From the NCBI GenBank assembly GCA_965153455.1, contig OZ234493.1, forward strand, positions 9,848,213-9,912,212: a DNA stretch of 64,000 nt, given 5' to 3'. Within the stretch, counting starts at the first letter, position 1, and every line of letters begins with the position of its first letter. A program made the position numbers and the translations under genes. This document shows positions 12,178-25,127 of this stretch, in pieces. The notes below the pieces were generated by a model. That model saw only the letters and a list, made by a program, of their open reading frames with translations, ran no database searches and was not told the origin of the DNA. Source of the stretch: Sphagnum compactum. Its lineage: Eukaryota > Bryophyta > Sphagnopsida > Sphagnales.

Positions 12178-13520
12178 TCATATTTCAATTATAATGTGTT
12201 GTTTGAGGTGGATTCCATTTGATGGTTTAGGCGGTTTGCCTCCCATTACCTTTCTTCGTTGTTGTTTTGTTTCATTGTTTTTGTGATGAAGAAGAAGGTT
12301 TATTGTTGCACATTGGAAAGGTTTGCTATTGTTGATGAATAAAAAGGCGGTGATCTCAAAAATCGAGTTGAAAAAACAATTGAAAGAGCAGTTTTTAAAG
12401 AGGACAAACTTTATTAATGTTTGAAGATTAATCATACATGCTGGTACGTTGCCACTAAAATTGTTTTGCCGGAGGTGGAAGATTAACAAGTTTGCCAAAT
12501 TTGTCATTGATTCTAGTATTACACCACTTAGTTCCTTCTACAAGACATCAAACTATGACAAGCTTATGAGGTTTCCAATAGTTGCAAGCAGTTCCCTTGA
12601 AAGCTAATTTGCATACAACTCAATCACTTCAAGATTTGGAACCTCCATCAAGCTTAATGTGATTGAACATGTAAGCTGATTTTGTGAAACATCCAAGTTC
12701 ATGAACACTGTCAAGTTTGCAAAGATATCAGGTATTGTCCATTCAACAAGTTTCCCTTCAACTAGAAAGTTTGAAGTGTTGTCAAGCCTCCCAAAAATCC
12801 TGGAATCTGGTTAGTCAAGTTACAATATGCAAGGTCAAGATGTTGCAAGCTTGGCATCATGTGAACCCACTCTGGAATTAGCCCCTTAGTGAAGTTGTTG
12901 GAGCTTAGGTCAAGCACTTTGAGCTTAGTGAAACTTACAAACCATGAAGGTATAGCTACAAGTGTGAAATTTGCAACGCCAAGATGTATTCCAGTCAGGT
13001 TTGTGAGCTTCCCAAGGCTAGAATGCAAAACTCCAATGAAGTTTGTAGTTTTGAGATTCAAAATGCCGCCAACTCCCCAAAACTATCAGGGATTGATCCT
13101 ACTATATTTGAATATGAAAGGTCTAGTATTTGAAGTTTTGTCAACTATGAAATCATTGTGGGTAGAGGACGTTTGATGTATGTGATATTCAAGTTCAAGG
13201 TCATGAGGTTGCTACAATTGAGCAAATCAAGAGGAAAGTAGCCACCCATGTTTGTATTTCCCAGGTCCAGGCTATAAAATTTTTCAACTGACTTGTAACA
13301 ACCAAAAATAACTATCGATGGTGTTAATGCCATGTATTTGCAGCTCACAATTTCAAATTGTACTAAACCTCATAATTTGCTAATCTATCCATGAAGGAGA
13401 AGTTGGAATAACCACTCTAGTTTCCACATCTTAAAGATCAAGATGACCTCTTAACACCAAGCACTATTGTTGCCTACCACTATTAAGCAGACCATTTCGC
13501 CAACCATATTAGGGAAAACC
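12178..13520 (-). pseudogene. Leucine-rich-repeat receptor-like protein, decayed
   Basis: Read on the minus strand, several frames carry plant extracellular leucine-rich repeats. At 12762-13061 there are 'LTNLTGIHLGVANF', 'LKVLDLSSNNF', 'LQHLDLAYCNLTNQIPGFLG'; at 13145-13348 there is 'CSNLMTLNLN'; at 12400-12507 there is 'LRQNNFSGNVP'. The LxxLxLxxN(x)F(x)G(x)IP pattern is typical of receptor-like proteins and LRR kinases, which act at the plasma membrane. Upstream, near 13430-13470, a frame with stops resembles the N-terminal cap of such proteins. Stops and frame changes separate the blocks, no signal peptide or membrane segment can be joined, and no kinase domain follows. It is a fragmentary pseudogene. 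Confidence 0.8.
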
Positions 13521-14309
13521 TAATATGATTAGTGATAGAAGACCATAGGAAGTGTAAGACTTGCTTGAAATAGTACACTTGGAAACATGTAGCCTTTTGG
13601 ACTAGATTATTTGGCTTCATGTTGACTATTTGCATAAAATGAACATGAAGCACTAATCAACAAGAACATTACAAACCTACTAATCAACCAAAACCTTCTA
13701 TAAGAAAATTTAACAACACAATTAAACAGAAATTGTATAAGGTAGAAAAAAGGTAAAGGAAGGAGAAATGGAATTAAGAAGATACCAGTGTTGTTAACAT
13801 TATTAACAATATTGTACAATAAACACTCACCCACCGAACCAAACAAGATAAAGGAAATAGATTAAGAACATTGAAGTTTCAATAGAGACTTTGACATCAT
13901 TGGGTGAAGCTCATCTTGCATTTGTTGATTGAAAGAGAAAAAAATTAACTGAAAAACCACATGTACAGAAGAATGCATGGAACAAAGTACAACATTGTAA
14001 TGATAAAGTTGGGCAACTACATTGAATGCATAAATCAAATACTTGTGAACTAAGTTCTTAGTGAATGCAACTAATGCCAAGACAAGAACAAACTCCAAAT
14101 AATAACAAAGAAAGCAAATATTTTTATCTTAAGAGAACATGGTGATGATGACAATAAATAACAACAAACTTTTTGACAAAAATTGCAAAACAAAAGAAAG
14201 GATCATCAACAAGTTTATTGTTCCTGCTTGAGCCAATCTGAACAGAAGGGAGCTACATTGGAAACTTGTGAAAAAAAGGACCCATTTGAAGGAGCTTTGG
14301 GTTTGATTA

Positions 14310-14560
14310 GCTCTTTACCTAGTACACCTTTTGGGAATTTCGCCCGAAATATTGAACTTGGACATATTCATGTCAATGATTGAGTTCCTGTGCATGTGAC
14401 TCCTATCTAATTGCAAGGAAGGAGATATGTTGCCACCCATATTGTAAGTTGATGCTACCATCTGTGATATTATTCATGAATTGTAAGAATACCTCCTCAG
14501 ACAGTCCCTTTGCAAGCTTAGCGACAAGGAGCCAAAACCTAGGCAACAACAACATTATGG
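14310..14560 (-). pseudogene. Second leucine-rich-repeat remnant
   Basis: The minus strand reads 'NMGGNISPSLQLDRS' followed by 'IIDMNMSKFNISGEIPK' and then a stop. The 'NISGEIP' signature is that of plant LRR proteins. It lies upstream of the other LRR remnant on the same strand but outside its expected N-terminus, so it is either a separate broken copy or a rearranged part of the same gene. Confidence 0.55.
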
Positions 14561-15562
14561 CTCATAAAAATGTCAAATTCCAAACAAAATTCTTGATGGC
14601 AACATATTTTTTCATGTTCAAAAAGAAAGATATGAACAATTGGAAAAAAAACTTGAAGTTGATTATAAAGTTGATTTTCTTTATCTTCCTACTTCCTTTC
14701 TCTCCTCTTCTTTGGACACTCTCATGGTGGTGATACCAAACATCTAATTTCCACAACAGCCACAAACCTCATCATCTTGACAATATCCATCATCTCTCTT
14801 TAGCCCTATTCTTGCATACCCCTTCAAAAAAGAAAAACCTCTTGAGGGTGTTGCAAAGCTCAAAAGTGAAACAATAAAACCACAAATCTGAGCAAGCAAA
14901 TTTGAAAACCATTTTGTGTTTATTCTTAGAATCAGCTTTACATAAATTTATTTCATTAGTGGTAACTAATTCCTATGAAAGGTGAATTGTGGGGGGATTC
15001 TTATAAAAGTAATCAAATAGAAAGGATTTTTGTTTGCGGTAGAATTTTTTTCTTTGGTTTCAACACAAAAAAGTGGGGAGAACTTTACAGAAAGGTGAGA
15101 TTGTGAAGTGAACCAAGTGAAGTTGGAATGGTACATGTCATGCCATTATTGGTCAGATCCTTGCATGAAGAAGTAACTTTTAAGTTCTCCAAAGTACATA
15201 ATCAAAAACTTCTTTCTAATCAATGTTTTAAAAAATTGCCACCATAATATAGACCAAAACATATTATATATATCCAAGAAGGGAATACATCACTATGGGA
15301 AATCAACTAATAAAAAATTGATGGAAGTGCATTAAGTGTGACCTTGCACGTGCAAGAAACACAATTGTTGCCCTTCCATTATCCTTCTGCTCACCTCCTT
15401 GTGTCACAAATCACCCATTAAAGTAAATCAGTTTTCAGTTCCAGTTTCTCCTCATCAAGACAATAACTAACATTGTAAAGATGACTAGACATAAACCTAT
15501 TGCACTTGCAAGATCTCTAAACTATACCTAGTAAAGGTCTATAAGATCACCAAGAAATTTGA

Positions 15563-16371
15563 TTAGTGCCACAATTGTTGTTGCTGGCTTGGGGCCCTTT
15601 CATCCACTAGGATAAAGCCATATAGATCATCCAATATAATCAAAAAGGGTGCATGGTCGATGTCCTCAACTACAACGTCTTCCAGTACCTTCCGAATCAT
15701 CCCTACTTCTTTTCCAACTAACTTACCACAGCTCATGATGACCTTATATGACTCCAAATCAGAACCTAATATAACCATTGAGACGAACCCATTGAAGATA
15801 GGAGGAAACAAAAAATGTGATATGAATTAGGAAGTAAGCAAGTAAAGACTTTACAAACACATTTTCTTTCTCACGTGCCATTCAACCAACAAAATATTGC
15901 CCTTTGAAGGTGAGAGTAGATGAGCACACCTATGAGCCAACACATTCTGGTCTTCTTCAAACATCTGAACTAATGCAAAGGCCAATCGACTTTTCCCACA
16001 GGCTTGCAAAAATGTTAACATGTTAGTGTGTGTCCCATGAACTAAAAGCAGACACCCACATTCCCAAATTGATTGTCAAATGATCAACCACCCCTCACAC
16101 CAACTGCATGTACATGCACCTATGCAACAAACAAATATGAAGAGAAAACTATGGCTACAAGTTTGAATCTACATTCTAACATAACTTCATTTCCACAAGA
16201 ACTTACAAATACTACAGTGGTTAAGAATACCAATTACATAGTGACAAACGACCATTAATTCTAGGAATACCAAGTCCTTTGGACTAGTAAGGTTGAACCC
16301 AACTTACTGGAAGTCCATGCAAAAGTAGAGTTCCAGGAAGAGGAATCCTAATCTTCATCTTTTTCCGAACA
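15563..16371 (-). pseudogene. PEX1: PEX1-like AAA ATPase fragment (first ATPase domain)
   Basis: Three exon-like blocks on the minus strand fit the first AAA domain of the peroxisome biogenesis factor PEX1, the ATPase that with PEX6 recycles the import receptor. Block 1 (16309-16371) reads 'IPLPGTLLLHGLP' and ends at a good donor, CCA/GTAAGT. Block 2 (about 15925-16002) reads 'CGKSRLAFALVQMFEEDQN', the rest of the Walker A loop and following helix. Block 3 (15563-15790) reads 'SCGKLVGKEVGMIRKVLED', then 'DHAPFLIILDDL', a Walker B motif in PEX1 style, before running to a stop after a Gln run. Joining blocks 1 and 2 at the visible splice sites shifts the frame, and no further PEX1 exons are seen, so the copy appears broken. 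Confidence 0.65.
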
Positions 16372-17899
16372 CTAGGAAATAATAGCATGCGTAATCGTAC
16401 ATTGTAAATCACTTGTTTCCAGTAGAAAATAACAACTTGTTCCCCTTGTTCCTGACCTTTCATTCCCATTTGATACAAATTAGTTTGGTGACCCCTGTTT
16501 TGTTGAGTATAGTTTTTGATTGTCAGACACTTAATAAAAACAATAGATTTTTTGGACCACGCCCCTACCATATGTTGGTGGTGACAAAGACATCGAGCAT
16601 TACAAATTAAATGACTATTATAATGCCCACTCCCGCCAACAATGTCACAAATGAAAGTTGAATTCTTTTGCTGCAACAAAACAATTTTATTACATGTTTT
16701 GTATAAATGACATTCAATTGAACTATGAGTTTAATGTGCCATTAATTCTTGTGCAAAAATGGGCTCCAATTGACAGATTGTACATGAACCTCATTGAATA
16801 CTTGACAATTGATTTGACCAAAATATTGAAATGAATCTTTCCTCTCTTGAGTGTTATCTACCTTTTACAACGTCATTGGCAAATTCAACTATCATTTCTG
16901 CATGTGTAAATTCAGAATCAGATCCTTCCATCCATAGAGGAAACATTGAACATAAAGTGCAACATTTCATTCAATGTTATAAATTTTCAAAGAAGAGCAT
17001 ATCAAATTGATGTACATATTTCTTGGAATAATTGCGCTAGAATAGAGCAATATAAAGCAAAACCAATTTGCGTTTTTCATTGAATCTGTGCACATGGTAT
17101 AATATGCCCTAAATTTTCAAGTAGCTAAAGAGAATAAAACAAACACTCATAGTAGCTTCAAAGTTTGTCCAAAATCTAAACATTTTGAGGAATTTCCAAC
17201 CTTAAGGATCAAATGTAAGCCAAAGACTATGTGTGGCCAACAACACATTAAAAGAAACACATCGATCATTAAATCGGGGATGAGGACAAAGCCTAGAGGA
17301 AAAACCAAGAAAAATCTCACAGTGCTGTGATAGGACAAAAACATCATGAAAAATAAGAGGCTTGATGTTGATGCTTCATTTTAGATGTGGCAAAAATCAA
17401 AACTGGCGTGAGGAGGCCTAAAAAGCTTGCAAAGGTTCATCGCATTCATGATGTGTTAAGAGAATCGGAAAAAAGTAGGAATGTACCAAAAGTGAATCTG
17501 AAACTGTTGATGAGAGCCTTGTTATAGATGATAATTGTTATCAATGAAATCACTGACAAGCACAATGCTCCCATAGTACCTATATGATGACCCGAAGCTT
17601 TTGCCATAATTCACCACTTAAATGTAACAACAATCACACTTTTTTTTTCTTCTTTTTCCTCCTCCTCCTTTGCCACAAAAAAATGAAAACAATGTGTAGC
17701 ACCACCATTGTTTCTTTTTATTATGATTGGTGTTTCAGATGATAACAATATTGACAATAATATCATCGATTACTGGCATGAAAAATTTCAATTAACTAAA
17801 AACGATGAGAACATTCTTCTCAAATAAGTGGTTGAATGACTAACATTTAGTAGCTGTAATGCAAATATTGTATGTTCAAAAATTACAATCCTTAGGATA
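16372..17899. other. Intergenic DNA, nothing recognised
   Basis: AT-rich sequence with short unconvincing frames on both strands. It includes a pyrimidine tract with CCTCCTCCTCC near 17650. Confidence 0.4.
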
Positions 17900-20800
17900 C
17901 TGACAACACCAACGTTTTTTTTAGTGGTGAAATATCACCAAATTTTGACCCAGAATCTATTCCTTTTACCTATAAGCTTAAAAAAAAGGTTAACTTGGGC
18001 ATAATAGGGTTCGCCTACCAGTTCTTTTAAACCCTAATAACTACCACTATGTATACGAGCTTGAAACTTTTCTCATTTCCAAATAGCTCCATTGTGTTGT
18101 CTAGAGTTGCCACAACCCAACGGGCCATTGTTGTGTACCACTCACTGCTTGTTGTTGAATGTGAAGAAGTGCTTGTCGCCATCACTAACTATGCAACTAG
18201 GATCACCATCACCACTTGCTTCCAAGTATCTATAACTTGTTAAAATAGTTTGTCAAATTTTAGAATTTGTTAGTTGAATAAACGTCTTCAACATTCATGT
18301 GTAGAGACTAGAGCAAAAAACCTAGGAGTCGTTAGATTTGGTATTGTGACAAACCCACTGCCCAATGAGTTGTCATTTGTGAGATCGTCAACCAATGATA
18401 ATGTTTTTGGATTCGATGACAAGCACTATAGCAACAAGAATCATCTACAATTTTGCAGACTTCAATGTTCTAGCTTGTTGCTTGGAGAGCTTTCAATGGA
18501 AAAACGGGGTTTAAAATCCTAAACCCTAACTTTTGATTTATTTGTTTACAACTTGCAACTTGCAAGGTTGTTGTAAGATATTGTTGTTGTTGCTAGTAGT
18601 GTTGTTCAATGTAGACAATGCATACCTTATGATGTGCTTGTAAATACAGAGCTTGAGGAATCAAACCAAGGTATAAAACACTACTATACAATGTAGATTC
18701 AAGAGATAAATGTTTTTCCATTGTTCTTTCTCGTGATTTTTGCAAAGTTAAATTTAATCCATCTCAATTTTCAATGTTGCATTTTGTACACATTCTAGAC
18801 TCCAAACTCCAGAATCATTTTGAATCATTGTGAATTGTGAATTATAACTTGTGAATTGTGACTTGTCTGTCCAAAGTCAAAAACCATCTTCAATTGCATT
18901 ACCATTGTGAACACTAAGCACTAAGTTGTAACTTGTGACCAATCTGTCCAAAGTATAAAATCTAGAATCATCTTTAATCACATTACAGTTTTCCATTGTG
19001 AATTGTGACCAGTCTGTGATTCTATTGAAATTCTTGAGTGTTTATAATTCTGGTTAGATTTTTGAATGTTTAAAATTTTGGTTTAGGGTTTAAAATTCTT
19101 TTTCCATTGAACATGGCCCCTTTACAACCTCCAAAGAACTTTAAGTCCCACAAAAAAATTTCTCATACAAAATCCAATAATGTAGTATCTTTTAGTACCA
19201 ACCAAACCCTAGTTTTGGCCCCTATTATTGAACCTCTCTCTCATGCAAATCTTTGGATTTCTACTGAGGAGACTAAGAGGAAAAGGAAACATATGAGCAA
19301 AATAGGGTGTTTCAAGATGTTTGGAGTGCTAAACGACCTTTCGTTAAGTCTGTGGTGGATGAACAAGGAAAGTTACACCTTGTGAAATGCAAGGTTTGTT
19401 CTAAAATAGATGGTAAAGACAAGATGCTTGCCCCTAAAATTGACATCCTTCAGAAACATGCTGGAAGATGGAAGGCCTTAGTGGTAGTCCTTGGAATTTG
19501 TGGTGTTGGTAAATATTACATGAACAAAAACTTTGTCCATGTTAAGAATGAAAGGCTATATGCAGCACTAGGAAAGATTCAATTTTCAAGCAAGTCTATC
19601 ATGTCGTTGTTTGAAAAAGGAAAAAGAAACCAGTGTAGTTTTCTACCTGTTTTCACATGCTGGTTGAAGGAAGGCCCATGATTGATTTTTGAAAGCATGA
19701 ACAAGCTGGTGCATTTCCTTGTTGTTAAGAACTTTCCAAAAACCCATTAGTTAAACACAAGTGGTTGGGAAATGGCATCTTGCATGCATGACTTGGTTGT
19801 TAACAAAACCAAAACACTTGTTGAGGCTGTTAGGTTCATTTCCCATTCCTATGATAAAATGACAATTTCTGATCAACAATCCTAGGTTTCCATTCATGCC
19901 TATGTTGTTGAAAATTGGCAATGGATTCCATTGTTGTTATCCTTATAGTGAGTGGTTGATGGGGCCACTTTTGATAACCTAAAGCGCATTTTGGTGGATA
20001 CGATGGTTCTTTTTGGTGACTTGAATTAGGATAACATTGCATCTAAACTAATCACTTTTGGAGTTGATGGGGTGAATTTTTTTCAAGGTGTCAAAATAGG
20101 TGTGATAATCCAATTGAAAAATCAAAATGCACCATTCATGATTGGTGCGCATTGCATGAGCCATCGCACTAATTTGGCGGTCCAAATTCTTTCCAAGCTT
20201 AGCATTGTGCGAAAAATTAAAGATGTGATACAAAACTTATATGCATGTTTTTCACATAGTCCAAAAAGAATTCAAGAGTTCATTGAATTGGCCGACGTCG
20301 TGGAAACATGAGGTCAACAAATTCTGTGGAACATCAAAACCTGTTGGATTTCGATGCTACTCCCAATTAAAAGAGTTCTATCGAAATACCAGGCCTCGGT
20401 TTTGAAAATGCATCAAGATGTTGGCATGTTAACCAAGCTACCCACAATTTGGAGTTGCTTTGACTTAGAGGTAATGCTTGGGCTCTCTTGTATCATGCCC
20501 TTGCTTGAGGGGCTGAATGAATTGATAAAATTCACCCAGTTTTGACAATGCTTTGTATGTGACTTTGTTGGCACTTCCATCATGATGCATTCCCATATCT
20601 TGAGACATCTATCTATGTGCATGTGATGCATGCTATTTTCCAACAAACCATCAACAATGTGCAAGACAATGTTTTGAAGTGCAACCAAGGTCAGTGATGA
20701 ACTAAAAAAACAATTTCCAACCCATGATGTGATGGATGCTTTTAGGTTAGTTTGCCCACAATACTAAAACCTTCATGTTAATAGACCTTTCCTATTCATA

Positions 20801-21428
20801 TGGCTATCTTGAAAGCTTGGATCATCCCAAACTTGGATCTTGACTATTCTTGATGCGAACATTTTGGACCTGCAATTTTTTTTTTAAGATCACAATGAAG
20901 TGCAATGCTCAATGGGTTATGGACTAGCCCATGGATGTCAATCTAGTGTCCAAACTTTGGAAGAAACTCTCTTCCAATGCATTGTTATGTGTTCGACTTT
21001 TTGAGTTCATGAGAGTGGTAAAGTTGGTTGTGGTCCAGATTAAGGGATATATTGAAGATGAGAGAACCTTATGAACTTTGATGTTCATGAAAACCAAACT
21101 GCAAAATCAGCTTTGTGAGCATTTAAATTTGGTAGTGCGCATGTTTGCACAACCATTCTATATAGTTGATACTGTTCCTTATGATGATGCAATAATGGCT
21201 TGGATTAATGAAAAAGAATGAAGGGGTCTTCTAGCTTGATATTTTCTCGAAAATAACCTTACTTTTCCATGATGTTGACTAGTTGCACTATGGGTAAATC
21301 TCTCCTTGCTATTGGTCCCATTTGACTTTCCTTTTATGATCAAACTAACATGTGGGTTGTAAGTTAGGATCATGTGTTACAGTTGGGTGCAGGGTCATCT
21401 TGGACAAAGGTTCAACTCCTTCACATGA
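17900..21428 (+). mobile_element. Decayed hAT-type transposon, element 1
   Basis: The limits are set by similarity to the element at 23430-29702. The shared region begins near 'ttttttttagtggtgaaatat' and ends at gttcaactccttcacatga. It contains a plus-strand transposase remnant. Terminal repeats and target duplications could not be identified, so the ends are approximate. Relative to element 2, about 470 bp are missing just after the transposase stop. Confidence 0.65.
19113..21222 (+). pseudogene. hAT-family transposase remnant, element 1
   Basis: The N-terminus starts MAPLQPPKNF. After a frame change near 19300 comes a BED-type zinc finger (19307-19500: 'DVWSAKRPFVKSVVDE', 'VKCKVCSKIDGKDKMLAPK', 'LQKHAGR'), with the Cys-x2-Cys and His expected of DNA-binding BED domains. 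The central part (20072-20311) reads 'MIGAHCMSHRTNLAVQILSK' and 'HSPKRIQEFIELADVVET', the hAT catalytic-region signature of this plant group. The C-terminus (21100-21222) reads 'CEHLNLVVRMFAQPFYIVD'. Many stops and frameshifts separate these parts, so the protein is not made. Genes of this type cut and paste hAT DNA transposons. Confidence 0.8.
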
Positions 21429-22300
21429 TTTGTTAAGGGTACAGTCACAAAATAAGGAGCTGAGGGCACACCCTTAGTAAGGATTTCAATGATTGCTTAT
21501 TCCAAAAGATTTTTAATATATATTAAGAGTATTCCATTTGTAAGTTGCAAAAAGTCATAAAAATGTCCTTTTGACTCCAAAAAATGTTGAATTATACTTT
21601 TATGTGAATATGTGTTTTAAGAGTCTTTTCAAAATTATGTCGAGTCATTTATGAGTTTTTCCAAGTAGTAAAAGCACTATAAAACATTGGTTACAGTGCT
21701 TAAATAATGTTTCTGAGAATTCAAATTTCATTATATTCATTTAATTTTTACATGTGTTTTCACAATATATTAAAAAATTATCATTAAAACATATCAAATA
21801 AATGTACAATATTAATATAAGTTGTAATAATAAAACACAAAAAACAAAGTAGTGGTTACACTTCCAATGGCTCCTATATTTGTGAATGTACCTTTAATTT
21901 ATTTTTTCTGCATTGTAGTCTATTCATATGATTTCAATTTTTGTCTCTTATAAATTAATTATGTTTCATCCGTAATTTCTAAGTTGTAGTTCAAATAGTT
22001 TAAACCATTAGCCATGATATTTTCACTAATCTTTGCCATTCCAATCTTCCAACACTTGCCAAATGACTCCACTATTTTTTTTACTATCACCTAATTAAAT
22101 TCATACTTTGTCAAAATTGAAATAGCCATTATTAACACATTGGCTACAACTTGAAATAGTCAAATACACCAACCTTCCAAGGAGAAAATAAACATATTTT
22201 ATCTTTAATTTTCTCCAATATAGTTAGTAAGAAAACAACCCAACATATTAGTGTAGCCACTTGAGCTTCTAGCTTAAGCACATAGTAGCCAGTAGGGCCA

Positions 22301-22678
22301 TTGTCAATAATCCTTAAAACAAACACTAAGCAACACACATATGCAATCATAAGAACTATACGTAGATACCTAACCAATTGTCTTCAACATATTTTCATAA
22401 ATAATAATCATTGGATCTTAGTTCAAATACACACATTCACACTAGACTTACACTACACAATATATGATTCAAATAGACCAACAATGAAAGAATTACCAAA
22501 TGACACTATCTCATTACTAACTAACAATATAAATGTAAAACACTTATTATATTCATATGTAAGTATGCAACAATTGGACAATTTATCTTGCAGACTTTTC
22601 ACAATAACATATGTAGCCGATTTAACATTTGGACTAGTCCCAAAAAAATCTATTTACAATCTGCATTCAAACACATGA
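22301..22678 (+). CDS. Ulp1/SUMO-protease-like (C48) fragment, probably transposon-derived
   Basis: The 125-residue frame has the layout of a Ulp1 cysteine protease core: 'NNNHWILVQIHTFTLD' with the catalytic-type His, 'YTIYDSNRP' with the Asp, then 'MQQLDNLSCRLFTITYVADL' with the Gln and the Cys, followed by 'TFGLVP'. The His-Asp-Gln-Cys order and spacing fit the C48 family. The usual Cys-Gly pair is Cys-Arg here. Such domains are often carried by plant and animal transposons. It lies alone between two dead hAT elements, has an uncertain start (ATG at 22301) and lacks an N-terminal part. It is probably a remnant even though the frame is open. Confidence 0.55.
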   Translation: MSIILKTNTKQHTYAIIRTIRRYLTNCLQHIFINNNHWILVQIHTFTLDLHYTIYDSNRPTMKELPNDTISLLTNNINVKHLLYSYVSMQQLDNLSCRLFTITYVADLTFGLVPKKSIYNLHSNT

Positions 22679-22905
22679 TAAAAATAAAATGGTAGATCAT
22701 CATTGGTAGTGCATAGTAGCATAGAGCCCAAGTTTATAATTTCATAATGTAATAAATTTTTATCAACCCATCATTATGACATGTGTCAAAACTTTGCATG
22801 GTGTGTGTATGTGTATTGGGCTACATACCCAACAATTATTATGCTACTAGAACTAGTGCCTAGTTGTAGAAGAGTGGATATTGGAATTAGGGTTGAATTT
22901 TGTAA

Positions 22906-23026
22906 TGTAGTCGTATTGGCAATCATCTACTAAAGGAATTAGCCGAATTTGGCTACAAGTTAGAGAGGAAAGTAGAAAAATTTAAGAGTCCTCCTATATA
23001 TTTTGGTGACCTATTGGAACCTATGG
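22906..23026 (+). repeat. Short dispersed repeat, family F (copy 3)
   Basis: Contains caatcatctactaaaggaat, agccgaatttggctacaag, 'agagaggaaagtagaaaaa' and ctattggaacctat. It is the closest relative of the copy at 11019-11137. Confidence 0.7.
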
Positions 23027-25127
23027 TTGAAAATTGGCAATTTCATAATTTTTTTCCTTAAAATTGTCACTTTGGAGCATTTTTCCCCCAAAAATCCTTT
23101 GTATGAATCATAAATGAATTTTGTTTTGATGGAAGTGGTGATATTTTGCCCCGCAAAGTTTTTTTGATTGGAGTAGGTAAATTAGTTTTTAATACATTTT
23201 TAGTACCCAATTGCAATAATATGATCAATTATAACACTATAGCTTCATTTCCAACAATTTAATTAGTACAGAAAACTGGTTTGAAAGGCTATTGCTAAGA
23301 GTGTTGATAACATGATAAGTTTGATGTGAGAAAACAATTGTGTTTTGGTAATTAAACAAAACCTCCAATTGGTCTTTGCAATGATATTGTTTGAAGGAAA
23401 AGACCAACACTTTTCAATACCCACCAGAATTTTTTTTGGTGGCAAAATATTGCTAGATTTTGACTTGGAATTGTTGGGTTCTACTTGCAAGCCTAAAAAA
23501 TAGAGTCATTCTTTTGGCCATATTCACCTAAAACTTACATATTCCTACGCATAATTCGCTTAATGTTTCTTCTAAACCCTAACTCCCATCGCCACACGTG
23601 GCAACCTTGCATCAAGTCTTGTAGCCATGCGGTTTCTTGTAATTGTTTTTTATCGCTAACACCTTACAATGTCATTTTGCTTTTCGCCAGTAATAATGCA
23701 ACCGGTCAACATCATGTTGTAGCTGCTTAGCACTTCATTCCATCATGGTATTGCACTTCTTCCCACTTCTTACAATGGAATATCGTCAATATGCACACTT
23801 CACATTGTAAGCATCGGGTGGGCTACAATAAGCAACAAGCGACGAGCGGTGGGTGGTAGTCAAAATTCTTTGGCGAATGTTCACTATTCAATGTTGAGTT
23901 GGAAAATAGCAACAGAATCTAAATTTCAGATCAATTGAACGATTGCTTTGTGTTCAATGCTATGCCACCCCCCCCCCCCCCCTTACAAAAATCTAGATAT
24001 GATACTCTAACCTAATGCAACTTGCAAGTTGAAGGCCAAATTTGCATTTTTTTGTGTTTAATGACTAAATTTTACTATATATCGAATTATTCAAATAGTG
24101 CATTCATGATGCACAATTTGGATGCTAAAGTTGATTGCGGGAGGGAATCGAGAATTGACAGTTGGGATAGGATCTTGATCTTGAAATTCCAACTTCCAAT
24201 TCATTATGAGCAACAAACATTGGCAACTTAGCCCTTTACAAATCATATGAGGTACTGAAATTTCATTTCCTAGCTTTTTGCATTTTCTTATGAGCTTTCA
24301 AGGGTTGAAGCTTGAGTGAGGTTTAGGGTTTAAAATTTGTTATAACTGGTTGTTGCACTATTATAGCCTACGTGTGTTGCTTCTGCATCGTTGTCTGTTT
24401 GCCTTCATAGTGTTTAAAGTTTGGATTTTCAAAGTGAGGGGAGAGGATTAGGGCAAAAACACACTAAGGTGTCATAATTTCGGCAGATTAAAGTCCCTTT
24501 TCAAAGTCCTTTTTTAATGTAATTGAAAATTGGCTTAAAATATGAATATTTAGATGATATTGAAAATATTTCTTTTTCCATTTTCAATTTCAAATCATGA
24601 TGTTATAAGACATATTAAAAAATTTCAAAATAAATTATTTAAAAATAATTATTTTTAAATGCTTAAAAAAAGCTTAAAATAATTATAATTTTTGAAAATT
24701 TAAAAAGTTCATAACATAATAAATTAAAATCACATTCCATTCATTCAATGGATATTTGGTTTTTTAAACATAATTCATCCAATGTCCCAAACACATAAGA
24801 TGAACACATTGTAAAATAAAAGTCCATATCCATGAGTTTTGCAAGTGTGACAAAAAATTTGGGCAAAATTCAAAAGTCCATTACTTATTAGCTATCCACG
24901 ATTTTGATTTGATTTTTTCATTTTTGAAAGTTTGATTATGATAGCTTTAGATAAGTGAGTCCATTTTTTATTATTTCAATGGATCTTATTTTATTTATTT
25001 TCTTGTACCTAAGGAATATAGGAAATACTACCATTGTCACATCCATATAAGGTCACCGTAGTGTGTAAACACCCATTAGGGTTTAGTGTTCTTTCTAGGT
25101 TTTATTTTATTTCTTCCTCCATTAAAG

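Noticed and set aside
12008-12286. Plus-strand hydrophobic frame as a membrane protein
   Set aside because: It lies over or next to minus-strand leucine-rich-repeat coding remnants and has no family resemblance.
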